Below, one piece after another: positions 33,110 to 46,930 of a DNA stretch of 64,000 nucleotides; the stretch's first letter is position 1; each line of letters begins with the position of its first letter. The stretch spans positions 43,553,148 through 43,617,147 of the forward strand of contig CM055104.1 of assembly GCA_029204225.1 (NCBI GenBank), written 5' to 3'. The position numbers were made by a program, and so were the translations under genes. Below the pieces are notes generated by a model, which was not told the DNA's origin, ran no database searches, and was given only the letters and a program-made list of their open reading frames with translations. This DNA comes from Diphasiastrum complanatum (lineage: Eukaryota > Streptophyta > Lycopodiopsida > Lycopodiales > Lycopodiaceae).

Positions 33110-34340
33110 TAGTGGGACTTAATATATCTTTTATGTATTGGGGACTTAAATATACCTTTTATGTATTGGTAAATGGTCTTTTATTGTCAACCCAATCTAC
33201 CTAGTGTTCGGAAAAATTGGCAAAGTATAAAAATGAAATCGACATCTTTTTTAAGAATTGGCATCATGCAAATTTTGACGATATTTTATATAAACGAATG
33301 AATAGACCCTTTTATGAGTAATAATCCTTCAAAACCAAGGAGCATAAAAATTTCCAAATTTTTTGAGGATAACTTGAAAAATGTTTCTTGAACATTGCAT
33401 CTAGTGATTATTGCAAGTTGACCCTCCCTCATGCCATGTCTTCATCAATGGCTAAGTAGGTAGTGTGTAGCTACTTCACTCGCTTAAGAAGTATGAAGTG
33501 CTGCCTCCAAATAGTGGTTTAGGGAGTGTGATAGATGCTAGTTATCGATTGTTCTTTGTTTTGCTTTGATGCCCCCATGTTGCAATGCACTCTACTCTTG
33601 CTTACAATGGCGAAGGTGCCCTGGATTCATGCATTGGTGAAGGGGAAGTGTTTCTTGAAGGATCGGTCACCCTTGGAAACAAAGGAATTGTGGGTCTTGA
33701 TTATGCAACATCTTTGCCTTGAGAAAGGAATTGCCAATCACAAGATTGATGAGTTTTGAAAAGGTCAACTATCAATGAGACTCACATATCGCAAATTCCC
33801 TCAATTAATAGGGATGGGCCCCTTAGTGACATTTAAGCCTAGTTCCGACGGTCGTTTTAATGAGTGCAAATTTCACTTTAAACTTTTACCAAGCACAAAG
33901 GATGGCAAGGGAGACCTTTTTTTACACATGAACAGTTTTTTTTGAGCCACATTGTCTCATTCGTTATGGGCTTCAATCTTCTTCTTAAAATAATGACATT
34001 TTTATGTGACATAATATGCATGTGCTTGCTTTGGGCCCTTATAAATCTTTGCATTATTTGATGCTCTTCAACAAGCGATAAAAAGCTTCAAAGCAAATCC
34101 TTTACTCGACATTAACATGCATGTCTTTGGAAGTGTTGGTGGCTGGAGGGCTTATAGGTCGCATGTGGGCTCATAGGTGTTGTGGGCGTTGGCATGCATA
34201 TACCTATCATAGCTACCAAATGCTCACTAGTTCTTGCTCATAGAGAATGACCTTATCATGTGTGAAACACTTTATTTTATGTTTGATCAATTATAGCTTT
34301 ATATAGGGTCATCGTTTGTTAGTAGATTCTTCTAACAAAT
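33110..34340. other. Intergenic, no gene recognised
   Basis: AT-rich. A short plus-strand stretch from about 33598 (WIHALVKGKCFLKDRSPLET) stays open for some 50 codons and resumes after a stop, which suggests an old coding relic, but I do not recognise the protein. Confidence 0.4.
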
Positions 34341-35487
34341 TCCAGCCATAATAAGTGTATGAGGAATCTCAAGAAGCGAAATCGAGCCACCAAACTACAA
34401 TGGAGAGCATCCACAAGTCACCGATAAGGGAGCTCCATAATCGAGATATACCAGGAGCGCCAATACCAAAGAAGTTGACAAGTAGCGGACCACCGGCCAA
34501 CAAGCGAAGACAAAGCCCAGCGTCTCACAACCATATTACGACAACGGGAATAAAAGCATGGCCGAACCGGCAAAAGAATTGAATCTACTTGAAATGTAAT
34601 ATCAGACACTCGTAAAAGGTGCACTATACACACAAGCCTATGGCGTTAGAATTAGAGGTAAAATCACTCTCAGATGGGCCCAAAGCGAAAAGGGACCCAA
34701 GTAGTTAAAAATGTAATTGGGTTTTTAAAACTTTTTAAAGTCAAGTTGTTATGGCACATGGTTTTGGGTGAACCAAAAACCCTAACCCTAGGAATGTCAA
34801 TATAAGGATATGTGACACCATTTTGGAGTCACCTTTTTCATTTGAAGAGAATAGAGTTGTGAGAGAGAGAGAGAGAGTATCTCCTCCTATCTTTTGCTTG
34901 CAAAGGCCCTCCTATTTTGAATGTGTGTGATTCTTATGTGGATGATGAATGCTTGCTATCTTTTTGTTAACCAAGCTATCACAATCATGAAGAATCTTTA
35001 GCACAAGCACTTATCATTCTAGTTTCATAAACTAATCCACGAAATCAACACACAAGCAAAAGTAGGTGTTAGAACCGTGCTTTGGAGTGATCAATAAGAT
35101 TATTAGGTAGGTTTCCCTTCATTGTTCACCTCCCTTGAGAAGATGAACCTCTTGAGGAGAAGATCTAGAGCCAAGAATGATTAGATAGGCCAAAGAAATC
35201 AAGACCCAGGAAAAGGGAAAAGCAAAACCAAGAAAATACTAAAAAGAAGAAGAAAGGATAATGAATCACACCCCAAGATCTAAGACATTCTACTTTTAGA
35301 TCCTACACTAAGCTTGACACCCTTAGTAGGCTTAGATCCTCATTCCTATTACTCCATTTACTCTCTCCGCATTAGATCGAAACCCGATACTACAAGCGTT
35401 ACTTGCCCATAATAGATCCATAAAACTCCCTCTTTGCCCTCTAGATCCATCTCATTAGGGAGGCACGGAAAGGGACCAACATTTTTT

Positions 35488-35507
35488 TGGCGTTGTTGCC
35501 AGGGCGA
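35488..35507 (+). promoter_or_regulatory. Decayed tRNA-Asp-type primer site
   Basis: Reads TGGCGTTGTTGCCAGGGCGA, differing from the intact site of copy B (TGGCGCCGTTGCCGGGGA) by a few changes and two extra bases near its end. It lies a few bases after a CA dinucleotide, like an LTR end. Confidence 0.6.
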
Positions 35508-35649
35508 TGGTGCTAAAAAGTCCTAGGAGTTAATTCTTTATTTGCATTTTTCTACTATTTTCCTTTTTTATATAGGTTTATTACTCACCCAATTGAATTT
35601 TTCTGAGTTTCTGTTATTTTATTTTTTGTCACTTTTCTACAGAGCAAAG

Positions 35650-36260
35650 TCTAATGCACCATCAAACAGCTCGGCAAGTAATGTTGATTACTCGCCCAAT
35701 GTGATTACTCGCCAATTGAAAAACCTCAGATTTCTCTCATTGTTTTTACTTGCCCTCTGTTTAAAGTTCTCTACACAGTTAGAACTGTCTCCAAACAGCT
35801 CACGACGAGTAATAAGTCAATTACTTGCCAAACTGTATTACCCGCCATATTGATTTTTATTTTTTTTATCATTGAATTACACGCCCTCCTTACAATGTGT
35901 TCAGAAATCTCAGATCTAAGATCCTGCAGCCGGCGAGTAATTAGCTGATTACTCACGCTATTTTTTGCCAATTTGAATTTCCTGTCTTTTTCAAATTTCT
36001 CGTCTTTTGCCTATTTCTCACCAACTGAGATTTCTCGCATTTCTTTCAGTATAATTACTCTCCATCCTTATAGTGGCAAGTACAGTACTTGATCTACCAT
36101 CTGATAGACCGACGAGTAATGATTTGATTTTTTGTCCTATTTTTTGTCAACTGCTCATCTTTACTCGTCCTCTTCACAATGTGTTCTGATCTTCATCCAC
36201 AGTTCATAAGAAGCCTGTCAAATAATTAGCATTACTCGTCGATTACTCGCCCCTACCTAT
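35650..36260 (+). repeat. Degenerate repeat built on ATTACTCGCC / GAGTAAT
   Basis: The words ATTACTCG, ACTCGCC and their reverse form CGAGTAAT recur at least ten times, at roughly 100-bp spacing, with intervening text such as TTTCTC and ACAGCTC. Degenerate, no stable reading frame. Confidence 0.6.
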
Positions 36261-36264
36261 TACA

Positions 36265-36470
36265 TGCCATCAGAGAAAGGCATGGTATCGCCATCGATGT
36301 TGACAACGGAGGGCATTTTGCTGCCAAAGCTACCAACCAAAAAGTGTTGCAACATGGGTTGTGGTGGCCACTATATTCAAGGATATTCATCATCAAGTCA
36401 AAAGGTGTAACCTGTGCCAACGGTTCAATAGAACTCAAAAATGAATAAAATGTCGCTACGACCTATCTTG
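36265..36470 (+). pseudogene. Integrase zinc-domain fragment (relic D)
   Basis: Reads GGHFAAKATNQKVLQHGLWW then PLYSRIFIIKSKGVTCANGS, the H-H-C-C region of a plant gypsy integrase, before stops. Closely similar to the start of element C's integrase near 47200. Confidence 0.7.
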
Positions 36471-36480
36471 GAAGAGATGC

Positions 36481-37449
<969 letters not shown>

Positions 37450-38157
37450 CCCCCCCCCAATACTCAATGTTATTTTGTCGGGTTATTTATGTTTTGCCGC
37501 GAGTGAGTGCTAAGTCATCTAAACCCACAAAAAAAAAATTACGCCAGAAAAGAGCTTCTTTTCAAATTCAAAAAACTTCTCAATGGGCTTTGCCTCCACT
37601 TTCAATGGTTAGGATATGCCCTAACATATCCGATGAATGAGATTTCTTACCTCTTCCACAAGTTAGGTACGTGAAAGAGAAAGTGTGGAGCCTCATGATC
37701 CCACATTATTTAAAGTTATTGTTTTATATTGTAAAAATTTTCAATTTTTATACATGTACATGTGCTATAGTGCCTAAATTTGTGTAAAGGCCTATTTCCA
37801 CTTTGTAAATTCACTTTTAGGTTAGAATGACATTGAGGCCGATGATCGTTCCTATAAGGTCAACACTTTGTGTCATCGTACATACGATAAAGTAACCTTT
37901 ATAGTTACAGACCTTGACCAAATTGTTTCACCATTGGTGTTTCTGGATGCCAATTTACCCAAATATCTTTGGATAACCAGATATGTTGTTGTAGTATTCA
38001 TTGTGAATATTAAATATCACATTCTATTCACCTTCTTACATACACTTATCATACAAAAGATGAGATTATTCTCTCTCTTGGGGAATGATCAAACCTTTTA
38101 TACTACTTAATTCATTGATTTTTTGAAAATCTATAACGACTAGGCCACCACATAATT

Positions 38158-38175
38158 TGGCGCCGTTGCCGGGGA
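38158..38175 (+). promoter_or_regulatory. Primer binding site for tRNA-Asp(GTC)
   Basis: TGGCGCCGTTGCCGGGGA is an exact complement of the 3' end of plant tRNA-Asp including CCA. This site is known from Tat/Athila elements. It fixes the orientation as plus and the LTR edge just upstream. Confidence 0.9.
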
Positions 38176-38240
38176 GATGGATTTCATCTTTTGCAAAAAA
38201 ATTAAGTGTATCAAGTCTACGAATCTTTCTCATGTAATGC

Positions 38241-39453
38241 ATGCCAAGAACATACTCTCAAGCAACTATTGAACAGAAACGTTTAGAGCGTGCACAAAAA
38301 TTAGAAGCATATAAGAAATCTAGAGATTTGTATTTGCAGGATTTGCGAAATTCGCTAGTTAGAACGAGATTACACCTTAATGCTACTACAGCACTTGTAG
38401 ATTCATTTGAGAAAGGATTAAAAAGTTGAAGGAATCACTTAGAAAGTATACTCATAGAGTTAAAAATTTAATAGAGAAATTAGGAGTCCACTATCTGGTT
38501 CCTATGCAAAAAGAATGGTTCTTGGGCGCTTTGCCTAAGAAAATGGATCGTTATTGTCGACAGGGATGGAGACCTCTTTGGAAGATGTCATTGCCTCTGC
38601 CGAGAATTATGAAACTTCTCGAATTTCTCGTAGACGGAGGAATGAGAGAAAAAGTAGCAAAAAACATAAATTGAAACGTACAGAAGAATCTGAATCATCT
38701 ACAGAATTTGAATTTGAATCCGATTTAGTAGATGAGGAAGAGTCTTCAGAATATTCATCTTATTCTTCTTCATCAGAAGAAAAATCTTCTTATAGGAAAT
38801 CCAAGAGTAGGAACTTAGATAGGAAGAAAAGAATGGAGAAATCCGAAAAGATGGATCCATTAAGGAAGAGTGTTGAGATATTAGCAAAAGAAATGAGTGA
38901 TTTAAAAGTCCAAATGTCTGACGTTAAAGCCAAATGGACAAAAACAAAGCTTAACGCCAATGTTTGGTGTACCGCTTGTGGGAAGGAAGGCCATTCTAAG
39001 ACTAATTGTCCCAGTTTACAAACTAACTATTTAGAAGAGGAATTATTCCTCTGTTCGATTAATAATCATGACGAGGTAGCTTTTACTGCAACTCCTACTA
39101 ACCAAAAGAACATTATACCAAAACCACGTACTGCTCAACAATACACTATTTTGCATAGAGGGGGGACAAGAGATTCCACTCCTCCACCCAGAGTAAGGGG
39201 TTCGTGCTACAATTGCGGAGCCCTAGGTAATTATTCGCCCGATTGCCCTAAACCCAGGAGGTCAGTAGGATATGTGCCTCTCTGTGCTATCTGTAAAGGC
39301 GAAGGGCATGTCACTGTTGAATGTCCTCAGCCACAACAGTCGCGGTCTAAATCGAGACTTGTAAACTCACCTAGAGAAGATGACCTTCGGCCATCTAAAA
39401 CTAAAACTGGAGAACATAGAATAGATCTCATTCAGGGAACAATACTTGCTTGA
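38241..39453 (+). pseudogene. Gag of copy B, with three zinc knuckles
   Basis: ATG at 38241 opens 62 codons, then the frame shifts near 38430 and again near 38560-38670. The last frame (to 39453) has an acidic Ser/Glu-rich stretch, a basic segment, and three knuckles: CTACGKEGHSKTNC, CYNCGALGNYSPDC (His replaced by Asn) and CAICKGEGHVTVEC. It then runs without break into EHRIDLIQGT, which in copy A belongs to the start of RT, because the protease segment is deleted in frame. Structural RNA-binding role in the particle; no intact product is likely because of the shifts. Confidence 0.8.
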
Positions 39454-40425
39454 AAGAGACAATATAGAATAAATCCAAAGTCTTTCTTGTTAGTTAAAGA
39501 CGGATTAGATAGATGTCTTTAAGCGAGTATTATATATCCTGTTCTAAGCAGTGAGTGGGTGTCACCAATAGTTATAGTACCTAAGAAGAAGACGAGCAAG
39601 ATTAGAGTTTGCCAAGATTTTAGAAAACTAAATGCTGCTACAGCAAAGGATTATCATCCTATGCCTTATACAGATACTATTCTTGACCAGGTAGTTGGTC
39701 ATGAACGTTATAGCTTTTTAGACGGACATAAAATTTCAAAGGATGGTATTCAAGTCGACATCGAAAGAGTAAAAATGATTTTAGAGTTTTTAGAACCAAC
39801 CAATCTACAAGAGCTCAGAGGTTTTCTAGGACACGTAGGATATTATCGTAAGATAATTAAGGATTATGCCATAGCTCCTTTAATAAGTTTATTACAAAAG
39901 TCTGTTGAGTATCATTGGTCACAAGAGCATCAACAAGCTTTTGATCAATTAAAACAGTCATTAGCAGAAGCAACTGGAGTTAGACCTCCAAATTGGGCTA
40001 AAAAGTTCCATGTATATATAGATACATCATTATTTGCAATAGGTTAGTGCTTAGTCATAAAGATGACCAAAATATAGACTACCCAATTTGTTATGTGGGT
40101 AGGCAACTCGCTGCATCAGAAAAGAACTATTCTGCTACAGAGCATAAAGCACTAGGAAATTCAACAAAGAAATTTAGACATTATCTTTTAGGATACCCTT
40201 TTGTTTTTCATTTAGATCACTATGCAGTGAAACATTTAGTGAATAAACTTGATCTTTCGAGTAGGGTAGCTACATGGGTATGAGCATAATTATGAAGTAC
40301 AATTAAGAAGAGGCAAGGATCATCAAAATGCTGATTATATATCCCACCTCCAAACAAAAAATCAGTTTAATCCCATTTATGATGAATTTTCGGACGAACA
40401 TATAATGCGTATTTAATCGGACACA
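39410..40425 (+). pseudogene. Reverse transcriptase / RNase H relic (copy B)
   Basis: Same text as copy A, including the jump from YSFLDG to HKISKDG that removes the catalytic palm, and stops near 39452, 39520, 40045 and 40281. One difference: a TGA replaces an Arg codon at 39451-39453, where copy A reads on. Confidence 0.85.
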
Positions 40426-40434
40426 TCAATTTAT

Positions 40435-41676
40435 ATGGACATTGTTAACTTTTTACAAGACCAGATTTATTTTGATCATTTTAATAAACAGCAAAAAACT
40501 GTTTTTCTTTCAAAAGTAGGACCTTATACGATTATAAATAAAATATTGTATAAATTAGGAGCCGACGATAATCTTCGTCGATGTTTAGAACCAACCGAGA
40601 TGACTGTTGTAATAAGTGCATTACATGAGGAAGATTCGGGGGGTCACTATGCTCTTAAAAATACTACAAGAAAGACCTTTAATGCTAAATATTGGTGGCC
40701 CACCATCTATAGAGATGTTAAATTATTCAATAATGCGATGCATGTCAGAGGATGGGAAAACCCAGCTTCGTGACACATTGGCCGCTTACTCCAATTATTC
40801 CCTTAGCACCTTTTGAGAAGTGGGAGATAGATTTTGTAGGGCCTATCAAACCGATCACTCGTAAAACTCATCGACGTTACATTCTTGTTGCTACGGACTA
40901 TGCTACCAAGATGGTAGAGGTCGAAGCCACGGTAAAAAACGATGCTAAGATTGTAGCAAAAATTTTATTCCAAAATATTATCACACGTTATGGATGTCCC
41001 TTAGAACTCGTTAGTGATAGGGGAACCCATTTTCTTAATCAGACCATTGAGGCTATGTTGTCATACTTTTTCATTACACATCACCAAACCATTCCATATA
41101 ATTTAAAAGCGAATGGGCTTACGAAGCGGGCAAACGAAATTTTGTGTAAAATCCTGAATAAAATAACAGAAAGGCATTCTTCTGATTGGGATCAAAAGTT
41201 ACCATCTGTCTTATGGGCATATAGAACTACCGAAAAGATCACAACCAGGCAGGCTCCATACTACTTTGTGTATGGAATGCATCCCATATTACCAATAGAA
41301 TTCAAAAATTCCGACATTTCGCATTAGTAATGAGGTGCGAATGGATGAACACGATAGTCTCTGGGAGCGGATGATAGCTTTGACGCAACTGGAGGAGGAT
41401 CGTCATCTTTCATTAATCGGAGACTGAACGAGTTCAAAATAAAATAAAATAAATTTTCGATCAATCTATTAAAAAAATAAAAATTAAACGAGGGGACTAC
41501 GTGCTTCTGTATGATAACAGACACATGTTGTTTCTTGGAAAATTACATACCAGATGGATGGGACCTTACAAAGTCATAGAAGTTTTTAACAATGGATCAC
41601 TTCAGTTAGCCAATCTTGAAGGACATTTACTTGATACTCAAGTCAATGGCTCAAGAGTGAAGCACTACTATGACTA
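40435..41676 (+). pseudogene. Integrase relic (copy B)
   Basis: Zinc region and DDE core as in copy A, but here the first catalytic Asp is kept (WEIDFVGP) and so is the second (VSDRGTHF). The Glu position is Lys (ANGLTKRANE), as in copy A. The frame breaks at the end of the zinc region (near 40752) and after 41327. Ends VKHYYD, TAA near 41676. Confidence 0.85.
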
Positions 41677-41798
41677 ATTTTCGATGAATATGGAAAGTTC
41701 AGAAATTTGCAAAAGTTGCGAAATTTTTGATACTATTCACATTTAATCCAGCTTGAACAACCCGTGTTAGGGGTTTTTTGAACGAGGGGCTGGTTTCG

Positions 41799-42790
41799 TC
41801 AGAAAGCCCTAAAAGCTGAAGGGCCCACAATGCCCTTACGGTAGGAACTAAGGATAGCTGCTTCCAACCCTGGTGGCTCGCTCGATCGCTCCATGCTCTT
41901 CCAGCCTATGGAAGTTTCCAGGCTTCTAGAAATATGGTAGAAAGAGGGTAAGTTCAGCTTCAGTAAGTTTGGTCTTGGCACAATACTACGGTCATCTTCT
42001 CACGCTACTATCAAGACTAATTCTCCTAGAACATTACTAAAACTATGACATCCCGCGTCCTTGCAAGATCCACTATTGGTAGGATGCAGGGCTCTGGCGC
42101 TCTAAGGATTTCATCCAACCGCTCTATCCCGAGCATGGATATAATTCTTTGGCGGTGGTGTATCTTCAGCCCTAGCAAGATAGTAATGATTAGATGAGAA
42201 GTACCGATGTATGGCATGTTAGGTCCTAGAGGGAGATTGGGACGCATCCCTGCCATTATGGTGTTCAGACCATACACGAATTTCAAGGACCCTAATTATT
42301 GAAAATATTTCGGACCTTTAGAAATATGACTACCTAGAGATTTTGGTGGTATCTTAGACCTGCTAGACCTGATTTCTTCTTTCAAACCTCTAAATTGTTC
42401 TCATCTCTAACGGTGAATTCGTGGCGGTGCAATAACATGGGTCTACTGTGTACCTAGGATCTTCTCCTAAGTCATATTCCTAGTCTCGATTGGTACTATT
42501 GGCTGATCCAGGTGACCGTATAGCTGGTTCTCTAAGTAGAAGGGGGTGGACTATATCTGCGTACGTGACATAGGTGGCTTCTGTTAGATGCCAAAATCTG
42601 TCTTCTGTGAGTACGTATGCTTCAAAGTAACTGTACTCCCCACAATGTTGTGTTCTACGTAGAGTGTCTCTAGGGCATAGATATTGGTAGACTTATGGAG
42701 TGAAAAAATAATAGCATGGAGGTCCTCTCTGCCTTAGCTGACAGATGTCACTACGCGCAGGTTGGAACTGACCCTCTTCCCCCATCATAT
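41799..42790 (-). pseudogene. Antisense ORF zone of copy B
   Basis: Counterpart of 4186-5175. The two shorter antisense ORFs are unchanged (86 and 60 residues), but the upstream one is interrupted by a TAA near 42700 that copy A does not have. This weakens the case for coding function. Confidence 0.35.
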
Positions 42791-42794
42791 GGGG

Positions 42795-44930
42795 TCCAAC
42801 TCATTGTTGGTGTTATCTCACTTCTAGACCCCTACTTTTCCCTTTGATATTAAGTTATGTGTCTGGTAAAGTTCTAGGACTGTTAAGGGTATATCCATTG
42901 AAATGAATCAGTCTTTATTGGACACCCTAGACACTGTTCTTTTAAGTGGGGTAGGTCAAGTGAAATGTGGTGAGTACATTACGCGTGCCATCTGGTTCAC
43001 TGGACGGTAACGTTTCCCAGATTCCGGGTCTAGGTGTTTTGCTAGACAATACTGGAAATGGTGTGCATACTTTACGACTTAACCATGACAGCGTGTTTCA
43101 GCTGTTTCCGACGGACTACCCACTCTGGTGTTTCACAGAGGTCGGGCCCAGTTAATACTCTCTATAAGTGACGAAAACGGAAAAAAACGCTTCCGAACTT
43201 AACAATTTTGTAGAGCAGTTTAACTAATAATTTCATACTATAAAGTGTACGTTTCCAAACCTTGATACTTCAACTAGTTGGATCGCAATTATTAATTCAG
43301 CTATGAATCTCCTGGATGATATCTATAAGCAAAATTTCATAATACAACCACTTGCGTTTCTGGAATATGAACAAGAACCCCTACATTAAGCAATTAGTCA
43401 TTCATAAGCTAGATCGTAATCTCATACGTCGGGTAGGTGATTTTGATAGCTTCACACATTCAAACAACCCAATTCCTCATGTACTCTAACAAGATGCTAT
43501 ATGGTTGTTAGCTCTAAACAATACGTTATGTGCAAATACCGGATTTCAAACAGCATAAACCCTCCAATAATACTTGCGATACTACTTGCAATCAACAATT
43601 TTTGTATGCATTCTAAAAACACCATTTACAACCTTGTATCACACGATTCCGTATCCTACGCTTATACACTCTAGCACAACATAGTACGGATAAAAAATAG
43701 AAAGATTCAATAAGTAACCATCCTTCACAACAATGACATAACGTGTAATGATATTGAGTTGAAATCAGAGTACCTTAGTGACTGACATGGATAGCCGGGT
43801 TGCCGCAAGAACTGCTAGTCATGAATTCCACAGAATCTCGGTCACATTGCCTTTGTTGTCTCACTTGTCGTTCTAGAATGCGACGAATACTATGATGTTA
43901 GTTGCTTTGTGTAGTCCTTGAGGTGGAGGCTTAGAATGTGTATTAGTGAGTTTGGAAGTGATGCTAATTTTGAGAGAAATTTGAGATTACTTACCCCATG
44001 TCATGTTTGATTGAAGGTCCATTGAGTGGATTGGACGAGAGCATTGCGTATAAGCACCTGGCAAACCAAGAGAACTACGCTGGAACCTGCGATTTTCCCT
44101 ACCGACATGCGGTCTGTCACAGAAGTTCTATAGTCATCCATGGTGAAAAATCAAAGATTAGACAAGTCCCATCACTGTTCACACCTGACTGCGGCCCTAC
44201 AATAGTTGTGGACCGGCATTTTTGGCTTGGTCTTTACAAAAATTGACCACAAAATATTTTTGACGATTTTTTTTGAAAGTTAGTACTTTTAAACTGTGTC
44301 TAGCCACTTTAGGACGGGCTCGGACCCAATTCTAAGGCAAATTTGTGCCAATTTTTCTCCAATAATCGGGTTTTACATGTCGGTTTTTTCAGGTAATGCG
44401 AACTTAAGTTTCAATATTAGGGTGCAAAAATATCGACTAACATTGGCGACTACCACTGGGTAGTATAGTCCCCATACTGCGGACCCAAAGTCTTACTAAT
44501 AGTTTGATTGCATGTACTACTGTCACACATGGGAATCAATTTTCTCACCTCCATCGCTCATGTTTGGACAGCGATGAAGACATTGCAACATAATAGACTA
44601 ATCATCTCCTTGACGAATGTATGTTGGTGCCATCAATGGTGGACAGTGATCTACTGCAACATAAGCTTACACTTGCCCATCTCTTGCTTTTACTTTTTCA
44701 TAAAAAAAGATACGAACAATAATGTGTCTCTTCATTCTTAGCAGTTGCTAAGACTACATAATCGCTCATCAATTCACTCTTTGGATTCGAAGTGCACTCT
44801 CACACAGGTATGTACTTGGCAAGCTTCCTCATGAATAGACTGAAAGATAGCATACTTGTTAGTGTAAGCTTTTCTTACTAGCAATAAATAACGATATGGT
44901 TTGAAATAAAAATGCTAGATAGCATTACTC
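42795..44930 (+). other. Non-coding 3' region of copy B
   Basis: Nearly identical to copy A 5180-7310, with a 10-bp-scale deletion near 44420 and an added 8 bp (TTTCATAA) near 43335. No gene. Confidence 0.6.
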
Positions 44931-46390
44931 TTGACGCTATCACCTTTGTGAATCAATGGCAATAACTGGACTCGAACTTGCTTTATATCACTCTTCGAAG
45001 GAAACGTCTCATGTAAACAGCTATGGCTTCCTCACGGGATTCTCTTACGACATCTATTCAAGTTAGTGTCGCAGTACTCTATCTGGTGTATATATAAGAA
45101 ATGACATTGAAGGTGAAATCAAAGTATGAAAACTCACTACTAGAAAAAAGTAAACTGCGAGTTCAAGTTTCGATTGCTTATAAGTATGTATACCTCGTAA
45201 AACATGGCATAACTTATACGGCTTTTTCAGTTTTTCACGTGTGTAAAGGTTGTAACCTATGATACACGTAATAATAAACTAGGCACCCTTGAGGCACATG
45301 GAATTGTGCAAGGGATCGCTGCACTTGTAGGGACTAGAATGGCATGAATCTGCCCTGATCCTATTACAAGTGTTAGGGTAAGATACTTGGCTAAATATAA
45401 ACGAACACGGGTCTTGTTGTAATTTTTTAAGACACGATCGGTATAAAAATTAATAAAACATGGTGATAGCTGGCGTACTCTTGGAAAGCATGGATTTTTG
45501 AAAATTGTACTTTACCTATTATGGGTTCAGGTATTGGTATGGCATGGATTTGTCCCATATCTGAGTATCGATCCATGCTATCGCTCGTTTGCTAATTGCA
45601 ACCTATGTGTAAGACCATGAGTTGAGGATATACTAGTTAGTTACTTGAGATATAATTGGATGTGACATGAGAGTGGAGAGCTAAGAAACAGTATTCAGTT
45701 GTAGAAAACAACAACCAAGAAACTGAATGGCAGATAAGAGAAAGAGAAGATAGAAAAGATAAACACACGAAGTAACCAGGGACTAGAAGACAGAAGTTAG
45801 TGACGAGGCTAGCGAGTCGAGGAGGACTCGTGAGTTGATGATAGAATAGCAGTGTTAGAGAATGAGCAGTCTAGATATTAGTTAGTGGATTGGAATCGGG
45901 CAATCCAGAGAAGGATATCCAATTTGATGTGTTGATGATCAGACTAGTGACGGGCGGAGTTGTTGTATGAATAGATTTCTTTACAAACCCTATGCGCATT
46001 TGATGCATAGAGTTTGTAAAGAAGCTATTGTCATTGGAATGATAATCCTTCGAATATTTCTTGTCAGTCATGTGTACTATTTGTTGCATATGATTGTGTA
46101 TTGAGTGTTTCTAATAATTTGTTGTTAACTGAGATGAATTGTAAGTGAGAGTAAGAGATTTATCTACTGCATAAGTGTGAGATCATAGATCTAAGATTAT
46201 AGATCTACCATTTGTGAATGGAGAATTCGTAAGATGCATGATTAGTGAGTAGATCTTATCTGAGTTGCTCATGATGACAGGCCAGAGTTATGATGCTGAA
46301 TGTTTAGAATAAGTTTGCTGAATTATGCTTGTCATGTTCCACTTTATGTAAGTTGTAATTGGTCTTCCAAAGTCCTTAAGTAGCATCAAT
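44931..46390. other. Intergenic, one strong hairpin, no gene
   Basis: Where copies A and B part. Sequence looks non-coding; it may still be inside copy B's element (3' part lost from copy A). Contains the hairpin at 45971. Confidence 0.4.
45971..46028. repeat. Near-perfect 24-bp-arm hairpin
   Basis: Left arm ATAGATTTCTTTACAAAC... and right arm GCATAGAGTTTGTAAAGAAG pair with a single mismatch and a single bulge; the loop is about 9 nt. Central perfect part: TTCTTTACAAAC with GTTTGTAAAGAA, then CTATGC with GCATAG. Confidence 0.75.
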
Positions 46391-46394
46391 CATG

Positions 46395-46930
46395 TTTGTG
46401 AGTCTTGTGCTTTGTCAAAGTCACATAGACTACCTTATGCTAGATCTACATCTAGATCTACAAAGCCTTCTCATGTTGTACATTCGGATATTCATGAAAT
46501 TACTACAATTAGCAATAGTGGAGCTAGGATGTATGTAACTTTCATTGATGATTTTAGTAGATTTTGTTGTATCTATCTACTAAAGAACAAGGATAAAGTG
46601 TATAATGTCTTTGTTGAGCTCAAGAATGCAAGGGAGAACCAATTTTCCACAAGGATCAAGTGCTTAAGTAGTGGCAATCGTGGATAGTACTATCTACCAA
46701 GTTTAAGGCTTTTTGTGATGAGCATAGAATCAAGAGGGAGTATACAACACCGAGGACCCCACAACAAAATGGCGGGAGAAAGACTAGGACTTTATGTGAA
46801 AGTGCCAAAGCCATGAGGTTAAGTGCTGAGCTTGATAAGCCATTTTGGGATAAAGCTTTGTTGTGTGCTAATTTCTTGTGCAATAGGTGGCCGAGGGTGT
46901 ATTGGGAGGGTGCACGAGAGGGGTACATTA
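46395..46930 (+). pseudogene. Ty1/copia integrase relic
   Basis: Reads SKSHRLPYARSTSRSTKPSH (end of the pre-integrase zinc region), VVHSDIHEITTISNSGARMY with the first catalytic Asp (HSD), then FIDDFSRFCCIYLLKNKDKV. After a stop near 46685 it resumes as FKAFCDEHRIKREYTTPRTP, then QQNGGRKTRT in place of the usual QQNG-x-x-E-R, and FWDKALLCANFLCNR. Sequence beyond 46930 is unrelated to copia. Confidence 0.8.

Larger units (their letters stand above)
34798..36480 (+). mobile_element. Decayed Ty3/gypsy relic D: LTR-like leader, primer site, integrase fragment
   Basis: A TATA-like CAATATAAGG at 34798, a leader with short GA repeat, then CCAACA near 35481 and a decayed primer site at 35488. Gag, protease and RT are missing; a repeat-rich stretch leads straight to an integrase zinc-domain fragment at 36265. 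The 5' limit of the LTR was not found. Confidence 0.5.
38153..44930 (+). mobile_element. Ty3/gypsy Tat-like retrotransposon, copy B
   Basis: Begins with a perfect tRNA-Asp primer site, so a 5' LTR should end near CCACCACA at about 38152. Gag, a gag-to-RT junction lacking protease, RT/RNase H, integrase, antisense ORF zone and 3' region follow. From 39276 it matches copy A almost base for base, apart from a 1662-bp deletion at 39409 and a few small indels (for example near 44420). The right limit given is where similarity to copy A ends. Confidence 0.88.
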
